A stretch of 61,225 nucleotides of DNA from Thermococcus sp. (GTDB lineage Archaea > Methanobacteriota_B > Thermococci > Thermococcales > Thermococcaceae), in assembly GCF_027011145.1 (NCBI RefSeq), contig NZ_JALVAO010000045.1, forward strand, positions 1 through 61,225, written 5' to 3'. Positions 53,692-61,225 of this stretch are shown here, piece by piece (position 1 is the first letter of the stretch; every line of letters starts with the position of its first letter). Below the pieces are notes generated by a model. The model searched no databases, was not told the origin of the DNA, and worked only from the letters and a program-made list of their open reading frames with translations. The translations under genes and the position numbers were made by a program.

Positions 53692-54338
53692 TTCTTTTCC
53701 CTCCTTCTTTCCCTGCATTCTGGCCCGACTTCTCTCCCTGAAAAGAACTCGATTGTCTCGGCGAGAGCCCGTCTTTCCTTCTCACTAGGTCTTCTCTCTA
53801 CCCTGTAATCAAAAGTATCAACAAAGCTTTCAAGCCTCTTAAGGAGTCTTTCCAGTTTTCTCCTCTGGATTTGTGATAGTTTTTCCTTAAGCTTTTCATC
53901 ACTAATCCTATTTAATATTTCTTCGTAATGTCTTCTGCATAATATAGAGGGGGACTTTTCGTAGGACTCAATAAGAGATGGAAGTCTCTCAGAGAAGGAT
54001 TCAAGAAGAGTTTCTTCTTTTTCTGAGGAAAGCTTGCACAGAAAACATTCTTCTGTGCTCTGACCCCCCTTGAGGTACCATTTAAGAACGTCTTCGTAGA
54101 TTACTGAAATACCGTGGGGACCGAGGAGAGGATTTGAAAGGGCGAGTTTTAGCGTCTTCCATGCATGCCTTGGGCATAGTCCTAGGCTCTTTTGAAAGGC
54201 TTTTCTGACCTCTGGATCATTGGGGTGTTCGTAGAGTATCGTTTCTATCTCTTCCTTTTCGAACTTTTCAACTAACCTGCATATTGGACAGCCTTCTTCC
54301 TCCATTGATTTTTTAAGTTCAATCTCAATGATGTCCAT
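53670..54338 (-). CDS. DUF6062-like protein with two CxxC...LCxRH units
   Basis: The 222-residue protein has two similar units: GCPICRLVEKF with SLGLCPRHAWKT, and CFLCKLSSEKE with ILCRRHYEEIL. Each CxxC and Cys-x2-His pair could bind zinc in a helical frame, as in DUF6062. A basic coiled tail follows. ATG 54338 follows GAGGAGC 5 bp after the stop of the upstream gene. The function of the family is unknown. It is the second gene after the fluoride riboswitch. Confidence 0.72.
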   Translation of the reverse strand: MDIIEIELKKSMEEEGCPICRLVEKFEKEEIETILYEHPNDPEVRKAFQKSLGLCPRHAWKTLKLALSNPLLGPHGISVIYEDVLKWYLKGGQSTEECFLCKLSSEKEETLLESFSERLPSLIESYEKSPSILCRRHYEEILNRISDEKLKEKLSQIQRRKLERLLKRLESFVDTFDYRVERRPSEKERRALAETIEFFSGREVGPECRERRREKKWPLKLR

Positions 54339-54343
54339 GCTCC

Positions 54344-55213
54344 TCACGGAATGTACTTTATCATCGAGTCAACAACTGCTAGAGCCCGATATGTGTTCTG
54401 GAAGTTTGAAATACCCAGCTCGAGGCTCCTTCTAAAGCCTCCGTTTGGGTTTTGAAGCTGATGAATGAACCATATGTGCCTCTTGGGGCATGTTGGTGTC
54501 TCTTTTTGAAGTTCAAGGCCTCTAGTTGCGTAAAACGTTGGCTCAAGGTAGGGTGGAAGGCTGTAAGGCACCTCGGTAAAGCCACCCCAGTCACCACAGA
54601 GCTCGCAGTTCCTGAAGTGTGGGCTCTTTGGAGGTTTGTATCCGAGGGTGTAGAGGGTAAACAGCGCCTGGTATGTCATCGTGGTCGTTGGTTGTTTGAC
54701 TCCATAGCCGTTGCCGTTGCGGAACTTCATGACAAAGGTCCTGATGGCGTCCCTTTCCTCGGAATCAAATTTCACGCCTATCTTGTCAAAAGCCTTTGTG
54801 ACCCAGTATGTGGCCTCGAGTGGTGTCGCCGTTCCGAACTCCTCGCTTCCACCGAGACCGACGGCAAACTTTCCTTCGGCGGGGTTATATTTGGTGAATA
54901 CTATCTCACTCTTCTCCCTTGCGAGGTCTTTGGCGCCAAGAAGGGCAAGGCCTTCGAGGGCCATTGCTATGGCCACTACAGCAGTCTGGGGCTGTATTGA
55001 CCTGGACAGAAATTCTATTGTTTTCTCCGGTTCTGGAAACTCGAGTTCAAGAAGGTTATAGATTTTGATAGCGTAGTAGGTATCGTTCACGTTTGTATCG
55101 TCGAGAACACTGACGAAGCAGTAACCACCATCTTCATGACGTCTTTTCTCAACATAGCGAAGAGCATTATTAACGTCAACGTATCTACCAATTTCATACA
55201 GCTTCGAGCCCAT
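54344..55213 (-). CDS. Terpenoid-cyclase/prenyltransferase-fold (alpha-alpha barrel) protein
   Basis: The 289-residue protein consists of repeats of the squalene-cyclase/prenyltransferase beta type: EDGGYCFVSVLDDTNVNDTYYAI, GYGVKQPTTTMTYQALFTLYTL and NPNGGFRRSLELGISNFQNTYRAL. A CELCG motif near residue 207 and a Cys near 250 might bind metal. The DxDD and CaaX features of the classic enzymes are not seen, so activity is unclear. ATG 55213 follows AGGAGGTGAGAGA. It is the first gene after the fluoride riboswitch; its link to fluoride is inferred from that position. Confidence 0.75.
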   Translation of the reverse strand: MGSKLYEIGRYVDVNNALRYVEKRRHEDGGYCFVSVLDDTNVNDTYYAIKIYNLLELEFPEPEKTIEFLSRSIQPQTAVVAIAMALEGLALLGAKDLAREKSEIVFTKYNPAEGKFAVGLGGSEEFGTATPLEATYWVTKAFDKIGVKFDSEERDAIRTFVMKFRNGNGYGVKQPTTTMTYQALFTLYTLGYKPPKSPHFRNCELCGDWGGFTEVPYSLPPYLEPTFYATRGLELQKETPTCPKRHIWFIHQLQNPNGGFRRSLELGISNFQNTYRALAVVDSMIKYIP

Positions 55214-55235
55214 TCTCTCACCTCCTGTGGAGAAC

Positions 55236-55296
55236 AGGCGTCATCAGCCCTTTCGGGCGGTTCGGGCTCGAAGCCCACGGCGGACGCCATCGCCCT
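55236..55296 (-). ncRNA. Fluoride riboswitch (crcB motif) in the leader of the 54344 gene
   Basis: On the minus strand the leader reads GGGCGATGGCGTCCGCC and later GCCCGAAAGGGCTGATGACGCC (in parts). P1 pairs GGCGTC (55288-55283) with GACGCC (55242-55237). The pseudoknot pairs GGCG (55294-55291) with CGCC (55282-55279). The GCCC-GAAA-GGGC hairpin (55258-55247) is followed by the conserved TGATG. This matches the well-known Thermotoga aptamer feature by feature; an extra hairpin GGGCT-TCG-AGCCC (55276-55264) is inserted between the CGCC strand and the GNRA stem. A TATA box (CTTTTAAAGC, 55323-55314) places the start at about 55295, the first aptamer base. Confidence 0.9.
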
Positions 55297-55300
55297 TATT

Positions 55301-55311
55301 CACTTAAAGTG
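55301..55311. promoter_or_regulatory. Small dyad CACTT-A-AAGTG between TATA and start site
   Basis: This 11-bp inverted repeat (arms CACTT 55301-55305 and AAGTG 55307-55311) lies between the TATA box of the riboswitch transcript and its expected start. It could bind a repressor, possibly the RHH protein of the operon, but it is short and may be chance. Confidence 0.3.
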
Positions 55312-55391
55312 GTGCTTTAAAAGTTTCATGGTTCAATGCTCTTAAGAACCCTTATAAATACAACTCCCGCTACTGTTTCGAGAGGGGGATA

Positions 55392-56099
55392 ATGGAGTTC
55401 ATAGGTTTCACATACGCCACTAACTTCCTCGAAAATATACTGAAAGATGCAATGTTTGATATTATTGATAAGGCCAACAGGCTCTTTACAGACTGGGGAT
55501 TGTCACTCAAGTTTCTTTACCTTGACAGTCTCACTTTAGAGCCCGGTTACCTAATCAGCGTTAAAACAAAGGAAGGCAGTGTTAAACTTTATCCCTTGGA
55601 AGTTGTTATTGATTTTCTTGATTACCGTCTCAAGGTCGAGATGGAAAAGGAAGACGGTCTGGCAATGAATAAAATTCTCGGTCTGGTCAGCTTTCCGCTT
55701 GCTTCCAGAAACCGATACTTCGACATATACGAGAGTTTCCTTGGCTTTCAAACAGAAAGGGTTGGCAGAAGGATAATGGTGCTCTCCATGAGGCCCTTTG
55801 AATCCGACGTCCTGAGAATGACGCTAAGGGCCCTTGAGAGCCCCAGCGTTGAGGATGAAGTTAAAAGCCTTGCCACCAAAATCCTCCAGAGAGAGCTTGA
55901 GACCTTTAAAGCTCGCCTTCTAAAGGGTATACTCCACGAAGTTGGCCATGCATTTGGCCTTGAACACTGCTCAAACGCCTGCGTCATGAATCCACCGGCA
56001 ACTATTGAAGAGTGGGATTTGAGACCGGTGGGTTTCTGCAGGCCATGTATGGAGAAACTGAAAGAAAACCTCAGGACTTCCCGTTTTGTGCCCCGATGA
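55392..56099 (+). CDS. Archaemetzincin-type metalloprotease
   Basis: This 235-residue protein ends with HEVGHAFGLEHCSNACVMN and, about 20 residues on, FCRPC. This is the archaemetzincin motif HExxHxxGxxHCx4CxM plus CxxC: one zinc for catalysis and one structural zinc held by four cysteines. The N-terminal two thirds are mixed and family specific. The biological substrate is unknown. A TATA box (CTTATAAATA, 55351-55360) lies 32 bp before the start; ATG 55392 follows GAGGGGGATA. The 3' end overlaps the peroxiredoxin gene by 29 bp. Confidence 0.9.
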   Translation: MEFIGFTYATNFLENILKDAMFDIIDKANRLFTDWGLSLKFLYLDSLTLEPGYLISVKTKEGSVKLYPLEVVIDFLDYRLKVEMEKEDGLAMNKILGLVSFPLASRNRYFDIYESFLGFQTERVGRRIMVLSMRPFESDVLRMTLRALESPSVEDEVKSLATKILQRELETFKARLLKGILHEVGHAFGLEHCSNACVMNPPATIEEWDLRPVGFCRPCMEKLKENLRTSRFVPR

Positions 56100-56544
56100 G
56101 CTCTCTGACAATTTTGAGAACCCTTTCAGCGTGTCCCTTTGCCCTGACGTTGCGCTTTTCCCATACGATTTCACCATCAGGGTTTACGATGAAGGTGCTC
56201 CTAATTACGCCCTCGTACTCCTTTCCATAGCGCTTCTTCTTACCCCAGGCACCGAGGGCCTTTATGAGTTCGGTTTTCGGGTCGCTTAGAAGTTTGACCT
56301 TAAGGCCGTGCTTCTCCTTGAAACGCCTGTGACTTTCGACGGAGTCCTTGGAAACTCCGATTACCTGAAAGCCGAGTTTTTCAAACTCTGGCAAGAGCTC
56401 TGTGAACTCCTTTGCCTCTGTCGTACAGCCGGGGGTGTTGTCCTTTGGATAAACATAAAGAACCGTCCACCGCCCCTTTAGTATGTCCCCAACCCGAACT
56501 TTCTCGCCGTTTTCATCGAAGACCTCAATGTCCAAGTACGTCAT
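56071..56544 (-). CDS. Peroxiredoxin, BCP/PrxQ type
   Basis: The 157-residue thioredoxin-fold protein has YPKDNTPGCTTEAKEF with the peroxidatic Cys. The residue usually occupied by the resolving Cys five positions on is Phe, so a 1-Cys or intermolecular mechanism is likely. GVSKDSVESHRRF and STFIVNPDGEIVW are typical of the BCP group. It destroys hydrogen peroxide and alkyl peroxides. ATG 56544 follows GGTGATTTTT. Confidence 0.9.
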   Translation of the reverse strand: MTYLDIEVFDENGEKVRVGDILKGRWTVLYVYPKDNTPGCTTEAKEFTELLPEFEKLGFQVIGVSKDSVESHRRFKEKHGLKVKLLSDPKTELIKALGAWGKKKRYGKEYEGVIRSTFIVNPDGEIVWEKRNVRAKGHAERVLKIVRELIGAQNGKS

Positions 56545-56640
56545 AAAAATCACCCGGAGCGTTTAGGAAGCCCTAATTAATAAACCTTCCGCGGGAAACG
56601 TTTTTTAGAGACATGACATAGTTTTTTCTTAGGTGGTACC

Positions 56641-58077
56641 ATGAGACTTCCGGGGCAGAAAACTAAGATTATAGCGACGCTCGGCCCTGCCTCTTTAAAC
56701 GAAAAAACTGTTTCAGCGATGGTTCGTTCTGGAATGAGTGTTGCTAGGCTGAATTTTGCGCACGGTGACCTCAAACAGCACGAGAGGGCAGTAAAGCTCG
56801 TTAGAAAAGTCTCTGAAAAGCTCGACAGACCCGTTGCGATACTTGGCGATTTGCCCGGTGTCAAGATTCGCGTTGGGGAAATCGAGGGTGGCTCTGTAAA
56901 CCTGAGGCGCTGGCAGACGATAACGCTGACTACGAGGGACGTTGTTGGAAACGAGGCGGTAATTCCGGTCGAGTTCAAGGACTTCCCGAAGCTGGTCTCA
57001 AAAGGCGACGTAATTTACCTCAGCGACGGCTTCATAGCGCTTCGCGTTGAAGAAGTCCGCGGTCAGGACGTTATATGTAAGGTTCTCGTTGGTGGAACTC
57101 TCTTCTCCCACAAGGGGATAAACGTTCCAAAGGCAAGACTTGCAATCGAGGCCGTGACTGAGAAGGACTTGGAGTTCGTGAAGTTTGCCCTCGAGGTCGG
57201 TATTGACGCAGTTGGCATAAGCTTCGTTGGTTCGGCCTACGATGTCCTCAAAGTGAGGCGCTTCGTTGATTCTCATCGTGGACATCTTTTCTTGATTGCA
57301 AAAATAGAGCGTCCCGATGCGGTTAGGAACTTCGATGAAATCTTGAATGCTTCCGATGGAGTAATGATTGCAAGGGGAGACCTCGGTGTTGAGATGCCGA
57401 TAGAAAAGCTCCCCATTCTCCAGAAGAAGCTTATACGAAGGGCAAACTGCGCCGGAAAGCCCGTAATCACTGCCACTCAGATGCTCGAAAGCATGACCCA
57501 CGAGAAGCTTCCCACCAGGGCCGAGGTTACCGACGTGGCAAACGCAATCCTCGACGGAACAGATGCAGTCATGCTCTCGGAAGAAACTGCCGTTGGGAAG
57601 TATCCCGTTGATGCCGTTAAGATGATGGCCAAAATAGCGAAAACCACCGAGGCTTACAGGGACAGCCTGTGGGCTAGCAGGACGGTTGAGTGGAAGATGA
57701 ACGAGTGGAAGGGACGCAGATCAACGAAGGGGACCATCAAAGACGCAATAGCGAGGAGCATTATTGAGGCACTTAACTCCATCGACATTAAGTACATTCT
57801 GACTCCCACGAGAACAGGCCAGACTGCTAGGTTAATAGCCAGGTTCAAGCCAAGACAGTGGGTTCTAGCTTTTGTGACTCACGAGTGGGTTGCTCATACT
57901 CTAATGTTCTCCTATGGTGTTTATCCATTCGTAGTTGAAGAGACTAGCGAGAAAGAAATAATACGGGTTATCACTGGGTTGGGACTGGTAAACGAAGGAG
58001 ACACAGTTCTCCTCACTAAGGGAACGCCCATTGGAAGAACGGCTGGGACTAATACAATTAGAATTTTCAACGTTTGA
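56641..58077 (+). CDS. pyk: Pyruvate kinase
   Basis: The 478-residue enzyme has KIIATLGPAS, LARLNFAHGD-type (here VARLNFAHGDL), IAKIERPDAV with catalytic Lys, MIARGDLGVEMP and VITATQMLESM. It makes ATP and pyruvate from phosphoenolpyruvate in the modified Embden-Meyerhof pathway. AGGTGGTACC precedes the ATG. No Thermococcales glycolytic motif (TATCAC-N5-GTGATA) is visible in the 56554-56640 leader. The effector site common to bacterial enzymes is not clear. Confidence 0.96.
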   Translation: MRLPGQKTKIIATLGPASLNEKTVSAMVRSGMSVARLNFAHGDLKQHERAVKLVRKVSEKLDRPVAILGDLPGVKIRVGEIEGGSVNLRRWQTITLTTRDVVGNEAVIPVEFKDFPKLVSKGDVIYLSDGFIALRVEEVRGQDVICKVLVGGTLFSHKGINVPKARLAIEAVTEKDLEFVKFALEVGIDAVGISFVGSAYDVLKVRRFVDSHRGHLFLIAKIERPDAVRNFDEILNASDGVMIARGDLGVEMPIEKLPILQKKLIRRANCAGKPVITATQMLESMTHEKLPTRAEVTDVANAILDGTDAVMLSEETAVGKYPVDAVKMMAKIAKTTEAYRDSLWASRTVEWKMNEWKGRRSTKGTIKDAIARSIIEALNSIDIKYILTPTRTGQTARLIARFKPRQWVLAFVTHEWVAHTLMFSYGVYPFVVEETSEKEIIRVITGLGLVNEGDTVLLTKGTPIGRTAGTNTIRIFNV

Positions 58078-58093
58078 GCTTTGTCCTTTCTTT

Positions 58094-58891
58094 TTAATAG
58101 TTCAACCTTGGGTTGTACTCAAGAAGCATTAGCCCGTTCTTAAAAATTCTAATAGTCCCGCTCTCGGAAAGACTTATAGACATCGCCTTTGTCAGCTTGG
58201 TTATCCCGGCGGCCGCTATGTGCCTGCTCCCCAGACCTGGGGGGAGCATTAGGTCTATGACCTTTGGTTCGACCTCAAGGTACCTACCTGCGGAAACTAT
58301 CCTCCCGTCCTCCCTTATAAGGAAAGCCCCGTCCAGCTGGGCAAACTCCTTGATTATCTCTTTGCTCTCCTTGTCGAGAACGTTAATCTTGTGGCCTTTG
58401 AAGGGATTTGGAATCAGCTGGTGAGAATGCTTTAGAACCCTCCTCGTATCGCCGATAACAAATATTGTTCCAACGGGTGTTCCCTCCCTGCCTTCAACGC
58501 TGAGCTCGATGGCTATCTCAAGCATTCTTTGAAGAACGTTCTGATTCTGGGCAAAGAAGCTCTTCATGGCCGAGATACCTTTTTTGACGGTTCTAATCCC
58601 AATAGATTCCTCTGTAACGTAAACGAACGAATCGCCTTCTTTTAGAATCTCGTGTTCGAGGAGAAACGCTGAAAGTAAGTTCAGAATGTTGTTGAGGTCA
58701 AGGTTCTGAGGAATCGAGACTTTCTTAATTTTCTCGTCATCAACATCAAATGAGGAGCCAACTAGGACAACTGGCAGTTCCGTCTTTGGAATTTCTTCCT
58801 CTTTTATCTCCTCCATTATTACAAGGGCTTTGGCGTTTAGTTTCTCGGCAATGTCTATGGCACTTTCAATGAGAACGGGATTTATCTTCAT
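58094..58891 (-). CDS. dacZ: Archaeal diadenylate cyclase (DacZ type)
   Basis: The 265-residue protein ends with a DAC domain: LDGAFLIREDGRIVSAGR (DGA motif) and LGSRHIAAAGITKLTKAMS (RHxAA in place of RHR). The N-terminal half has no known fold; EEIKEEEIPKTELP and VEGREGTPVGTIFVIGD are conserved-looking parts. DacZ makes cyclic di-AMP from two ATP, a second messenger for osmotic and other responses in euryarchaea. No c-di-AMP receptor is adjacent. A promoter (TTTTTATACC type, near 58920) lies before the start. Confidence 0.88.
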   Translation of the reverse strand: MKINPVLIESAIDIAEKLNAKALVIMEEIKEEEIPKTELPVVLVGSSFDVDDEKIKKVSIPQNLDLNNILNLLSAFLLEHEILKEGDSFVYVTEESIGIRTVKKGISAMKSFFAQNQNVLQRMLEIAIELSVEGREGTPVGTIFVIGDTRRVLKHSHQLIPNPFKGHKINVLDKESKEIIKEFAQLDGAFLIREDGRIVSAGRYLEVEPKVIDLMLPPGLGSRHIAAAGITKLTKAMSISLSESGTIRIFKNGLMLLEYNPRLNY

Positions 58892-58957
58892 GGTTCTTCA
58901 AAGTTTTTCGGCCAAAAAGGTATAAAAAGATAGCGGATTAGGGGTGATGGTGATGGT

Positions 58958-59518
58958 ATGAGGATAGTTGTTGCGATAACCGGTGCAAGTGGAGCGGTTT
59001 ATGGTGTAAGACTTACAGAAGTTCTTCGTAAGTTTGGGCACGATGTGATTCTTCTCGCTACTGAGACGGGGATAAAAGTCACCCGTCACGAACTCGGCAT
59101 CGAGCTCAAGCCGGATTACTCGGAGGACAACCTCTTTGCCCCAACAGCTTCCGGCTCGTATCCTTTTGATGCAATGGTAATTGCCCCTTGCTCGATGAAG
59201 ACGCTCTCTGCAATAGCGAACGGCTACGCAGACAACCTAATTACCAGAACGGCAGATGTGGCGTTGAAGGAGAGGAGAAAGCTTGTGCTTTTGATTAGGG
59301 AGACTCCATTAAACTTAATCCATATTGAAAACATGTTGCGCGTTACTAAGGCCGGAGCGATAGTAATGCCGGCCTCCCCTGGATTTTACACAAAACCAAA
59401 GACTGTGGATGATATAATAAACTTTATAATCGGCAAAATCTTAGATATTCTGGAAATTGATAACGATATTTACCAACGTTGGGGGATTCCCCATGGTACA
59501 GCTGGACGATCTCGATAG
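58958..59518 (+). CDS. ubiX: UbiX-type flavin prenyltransferase
   Basis: The 186-residue flavoprotein has [16 protein letters not shown] at its start, the FMN loops [29 protein letters not shown] and [17 protein letters not shown]. It attaches a prenyl group to FMN for UbiD-type decarboxylases; no ubiD gene is in view. ATG 58958 follows GGTGATGGTGATGGT. Its 3' end overlaps the Lrp gene by 26 bp. Confidence 0.93.
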   Translation: MRIVVAITGASGAVYGVRLTEVLRKFGHDVILLATETGIKVTRHELGIELKPDYSEDNLFAPTASGSYPFDAMVIAPCSMKTLSAIANGYADNLITRTADVALKERRKLVLLIRETPLNLIHIENMLRVTKAGAIVMPASPGFYTKPKTVDDIINFIIGKILDILEIDNDIYQRWGIPHGTAGRSR

Positions 59519-59975
59519 AGCCATACTCAGACTCCTCAAGGAGGATGCTCGATTAACTATCTCAGAAATAGCTGAAAAATTAAACCGGCCGGAATCTACG
59601 ATACACTTTAGAATAAAGAAACTGCTCGAGAAGGGTGTAATCGATAGATACACCATCATCCTTGGAGATTCTCTCCGTCCAAAGGCGATAGCTCTGATAT
59701 ACATCCAGGCAGAAACTCCGATCATCGAAGATTTCCTTGAGAAATACATCAGCTACATAACCAAAACGCTCTCGATTCTCCCTAACGTTCTTGCAGTTGC
59801 CAGGAGTGGTAAGGACAGTGTTATAGCCCTTGTGGGGGAGGAAAACGAGGACAAGCTCAACAAGTTCATTGATGAGACGATAAGAGTTCTCCCAACTCTG
59901 AAGCGCGTGGAAGTTATCCCAATAAAGAGCTTTGTTAAGGGCAAAGATCTCGTTGGTTTCCTCGTGGGGGTGTGA
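59493..59975 (+). CDS. Lrp/AsnC family transcription regulator
   Basis: The 160-residue protein has an N-terminal winged helix-turn-helix ([19 protein letters not shown] then [26 protein letters not shown]) and a ligand-binding RAM domain of beta-alpha-beta form. It likely binds amino acids or related ligands as an octamer and controls metabolic genes. ATG 59493 follows GGGGGATTCCCC; it overlaps ubiX by 26 bp. Targets are unknown. Confidence 0.9.
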   Translation: MVQLDDLDRAILRLLKEDARLTISEIAEKLNRPESTIHFRIKKLLEKGVIDRYTIILGDSLRPKAIALIYIQAETPIIEDFLEKYISYITKTLSILPNVLAVARSGKDSVIALVGEENEDKLNKFIDETIRVLPTLKRVEVIPIKSFVKGKDLVGFLVGV

Positions 59976-59976
59976 G

Positions 59977-60489
59977 ATGGAAGTTGAGGTGAAGTTCAGG
60001 GTTGACTTCGAGAAAATTAAACTGAAAATCGAGTCCCTTGGGGCTTCTTTCGTTGGAGAAGAGCTCCAAGAGGACGTTTACTTCTCCCTTCCCTTTCCAA
60101 AGCTTCTTCGCGTTAGGAAAATCGAAAACCTCGGGAAGTCTTTTCTGACATACAAAGAAATCAAGGATCCAGGCAGGAACGAGGAGTTCGACGAGCTTGA
60201 GGTCGAAGTTTCCGACTTCCACACAACCGTTGAAATCCTTAGAAGGCTTGGCTATAGGGAGGATGTCACCGTTAGGAAACGTCGCCTGGTCTATAGGCTT
60301 GACGGCATTACCTTTGAGCTCAACGACGTTGAAGGCCTCGGCGGTTTTCTGGACATAGAGGTCATTTCCGAGGATGTTGAAGGGGCAAAGCGGAAAATCT
60401 GGGAAGTTGCGAAAAGGCTCGGACTGAGCGAGAAAGACGTTGAGCCGAGGCTCTACCAGGAGTTAATCCGGGAAAAAGAAGGGAGATGA
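59977..60489 (+). CDS. CYTH-domain protein (CyaB/thiamine-triphosphatase family)
   Basis: The 170-residue protein starts MEVEVKFRV, giving the ExExK triphosphate-binding motif of the CYTH fold, and has LRVRKI, FLTYKE and LDIEVISED with further conserved charged residues that form the tunnel. Archaeal members are annotated as class IV adenylate cyclases but many are triphosphatases. ATG 59977 follows GGGGGTGTGAG, immediately after the Lrp stop, so the two genes are co-translated. Confidence 0.9.
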   Translation: MEVEVKFRVDFEKIKLKIESLGASFVGEELQEDVYFSLPFPKLLRVRKIENLGKSFLTYKEIKDPGRNEEFDELEVEVSDFHTTVEILRRLGYREDVTVRKRRLVYRLDGITFELNDVEGLGGFLDIEVISEDVEGAKRKIWEVAKRLGLSEKDVEPRLYQELIREKEGR

Positions 60490-60495
60490 ACAACG

Positions 60496-61225
60496 TCACT
60501 TGGCCGTTGCAACTATCTTGATTATGTCGTTGAATTGGAGTTCGTAATCCTCCCCAACGCGCCTCTTCGTTCTGGCGTTCACCGCGTAGAGGAACGTCTT
60601 TCCAAGGTCGGTATGGACTTTGTAGGCCAAGTCCCTCGGCGTTGAGCCCTTCGGGAGGAGGTAGACATGGGGCAGAACGTTGCCGAACTGGTCGGTCAGC
60701 TTGTTCTCGTCCTGGACAGGATAAACTGGAATCAGGTTAAGCAACTCAAACACGGCCCTGTTTATGACCTCCTGAACGCCCGTTGAACCGAACCTGTTGA
60801 GAACCTTCTCCCTGATAAGCTCCAAGGCCTTTTCCTGCTTGGGGTTCATCTTTTTGAGGACTTTAAAGTCGGAACTTCCGGGTATGTAGTCTATGAATCC
60901 AGCTTTTGCGGCCTTTCTAAGGGTAAGCTCCGCGGCGGCACTCGTCGGGACGACTATATAGCCTCGCTTTTCTCCTTCTCTGATGAGCCTCTTGATTTCT
61001 TCATCGCTCGCCGCATCGGCCTTGTTTGCGGCGATTATTATGGGCTTGTTAATTTTGCGCAACTCGCGAACGAATGCCATCAAATCCTCGTCGCTCCACT
61101 TGGTGGGGTCACTTGAAAGCCCAACCCTGTGTATGGCCTCCCAGACGTCTTCCTCGCCCACGCCTATTCCCGATAGGTGGTCCGCTATTGCCTGCTCCAG
61201 CTTCATGTGCTGGAGTTTAATTCTC
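60496..61225 (-). CDS. YchF/OLA1-like GTPase, C-terminal part (5' end outside window)
   Basis: About 243 codons are visible; the frame stays open to the window edge, so the N-terminus with Walker A lies outside. The piece begins in the G domain (LQHMKLEQAIADHL; NKAD as the nucleotide-base motif in IIIAANKADAAS; SAAAELTLRK) and ends in a TGS domain (VYLLPKGSTPRDLAYKVHTDLGKTFLYA). It fits the archaeal YchF-like ATPase/GTPase that binds ribosomes. The ATG at 61206 is internal, not the start. The stop lies 7 bp from the convergent CYTH gene. Confidence 0.9.
   Translation of the reverse strand, partial: RIKLQHMKLEQAIADHLSGIGVGEEDVWEAIHRVGLSSDPTKWSDEDLMAFVRELRKINKPIIIAANKADAASDEEIKRLIREGEKRGYIVVPTSAAAELTLRKAAKAGFIDYIPGSSDFKVLKKMNPKQEKALELIREKVLNRFGSTGVQEVINRAVFELLNLIPVYPVQDENKLTDQFGNVLPHVYLLPKGSTPRDLAYKVHTDLGKTFLYAVNARTKRRVGEDYELQFNDIIKIVATAK

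Noticed and set aside
55380-55392. Possibility that the riboswitch serves the plus-strand archaemetzincin gene
   Set aside because: The conserved aptamer elements read correctly only on the minus strand, and the plus-strand gene has its own TATA box after the aptamer.
56554-56640. Thermococcales glycolytic motif before pyruvate kinase
   Set aside because: TATCAC-N5-GTGATA or a close form is not present.

Overview
The window looks like chromosomal DNA of a hyperthermophilic euryarchaeon of the order Thermococcales, most likely Thermococcus. Supporting signs are the 2-ketoglutarate/2-oxoacid ferredoxin oxidoreductase cluster arranged as in Pyrococcus and Thermococcus, a CRISPR repeat ending in the ATTGAAAG tag, Alba, archaeal prefoldin, archaeal-type ProRS and MetRS, archaeosine and c-di-AMP enzymes, TATA boxes about 25-30 bp before starts, and a very regular GGTGA/GGTGG ribosome site about 5 nt before the start codon. 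I used that spacing to move many starts inward from the longest open frame. No rRNA or tRNA gene was found.

Layout. 1-5.2 kb: end-truncated Lhr-like helicase, a divergent MFS exporter with a dyad at its start, and a four-spacer CRISPR array without cas genes. 5.2-17.8 kb: prefoldin, two tandem 2-oxoacid:ferredoxin oxidoreductases sharing one ferredoxin subunit, archaeosine radical SAM enzyme, iron alcohol dehydrogenase, MtnA, THEP1, CBS protein, membrane-anchored ArsR regulator and Alba. 18-20.7 kb: purB followed by about 1.35 kb of AT-rich DNA with decayed coding fragments. 20.7-32.8 kb: QueD, SDR, phosphoribosyltransferase, a secreted HELGH protein, an orphan zinc/manganese-binding protein and a nucleoside-type ABC transporter whose BMP-family binding protein has its two halves in swapped order. 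32.9-42 kb: FtsY, SurE, MetRS, and a tandemly duplicated two-gene module (secreted helical protein plus single-pass membrane protein with a cytoplasmic winged helix). 42-51.5 kb: two TauE/SafE transporters, D-2-hydroxyacid dehydrogenase, ProRS, a DUF234 ATPase with its own inverted-repeat operator, a NodU-type carbamoyltransferase and CoaBC. 51.5-55.4 kb: a fluoride riboswitch heading a minus-strand gene set (terpenoid-cyclase-fold protein, DUF6062 protein, coiled-coil protein, RHH protein) that runs into crcB/fluC and DUF190. 55.4-61.2 kb: archaemetzincin, peroxiredoxin, pyruvate kinase, diadenylate cyclase, UbiX, an Lrp regulator, a CYTH protein and the C-terminal part of a YchF/OLA1-like GTPase.

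Most interesting points. (1) The fluoride aptamer at 55236-55296 (minus) is not directly before crcB. It precedes four genes with no known fluoride role, which makes the whole set a candidate fluoride-response operon. (2) The BMP lipoprotein at 31463-32773 appears circularly permuted. (3) The duplicated secreted-helical/membrane-winged-helix pairs at 37653-41693 look like an undescribed extracytoplasmic signalling system. All functional statements rest on motif reading and family knowledge; no search was run.
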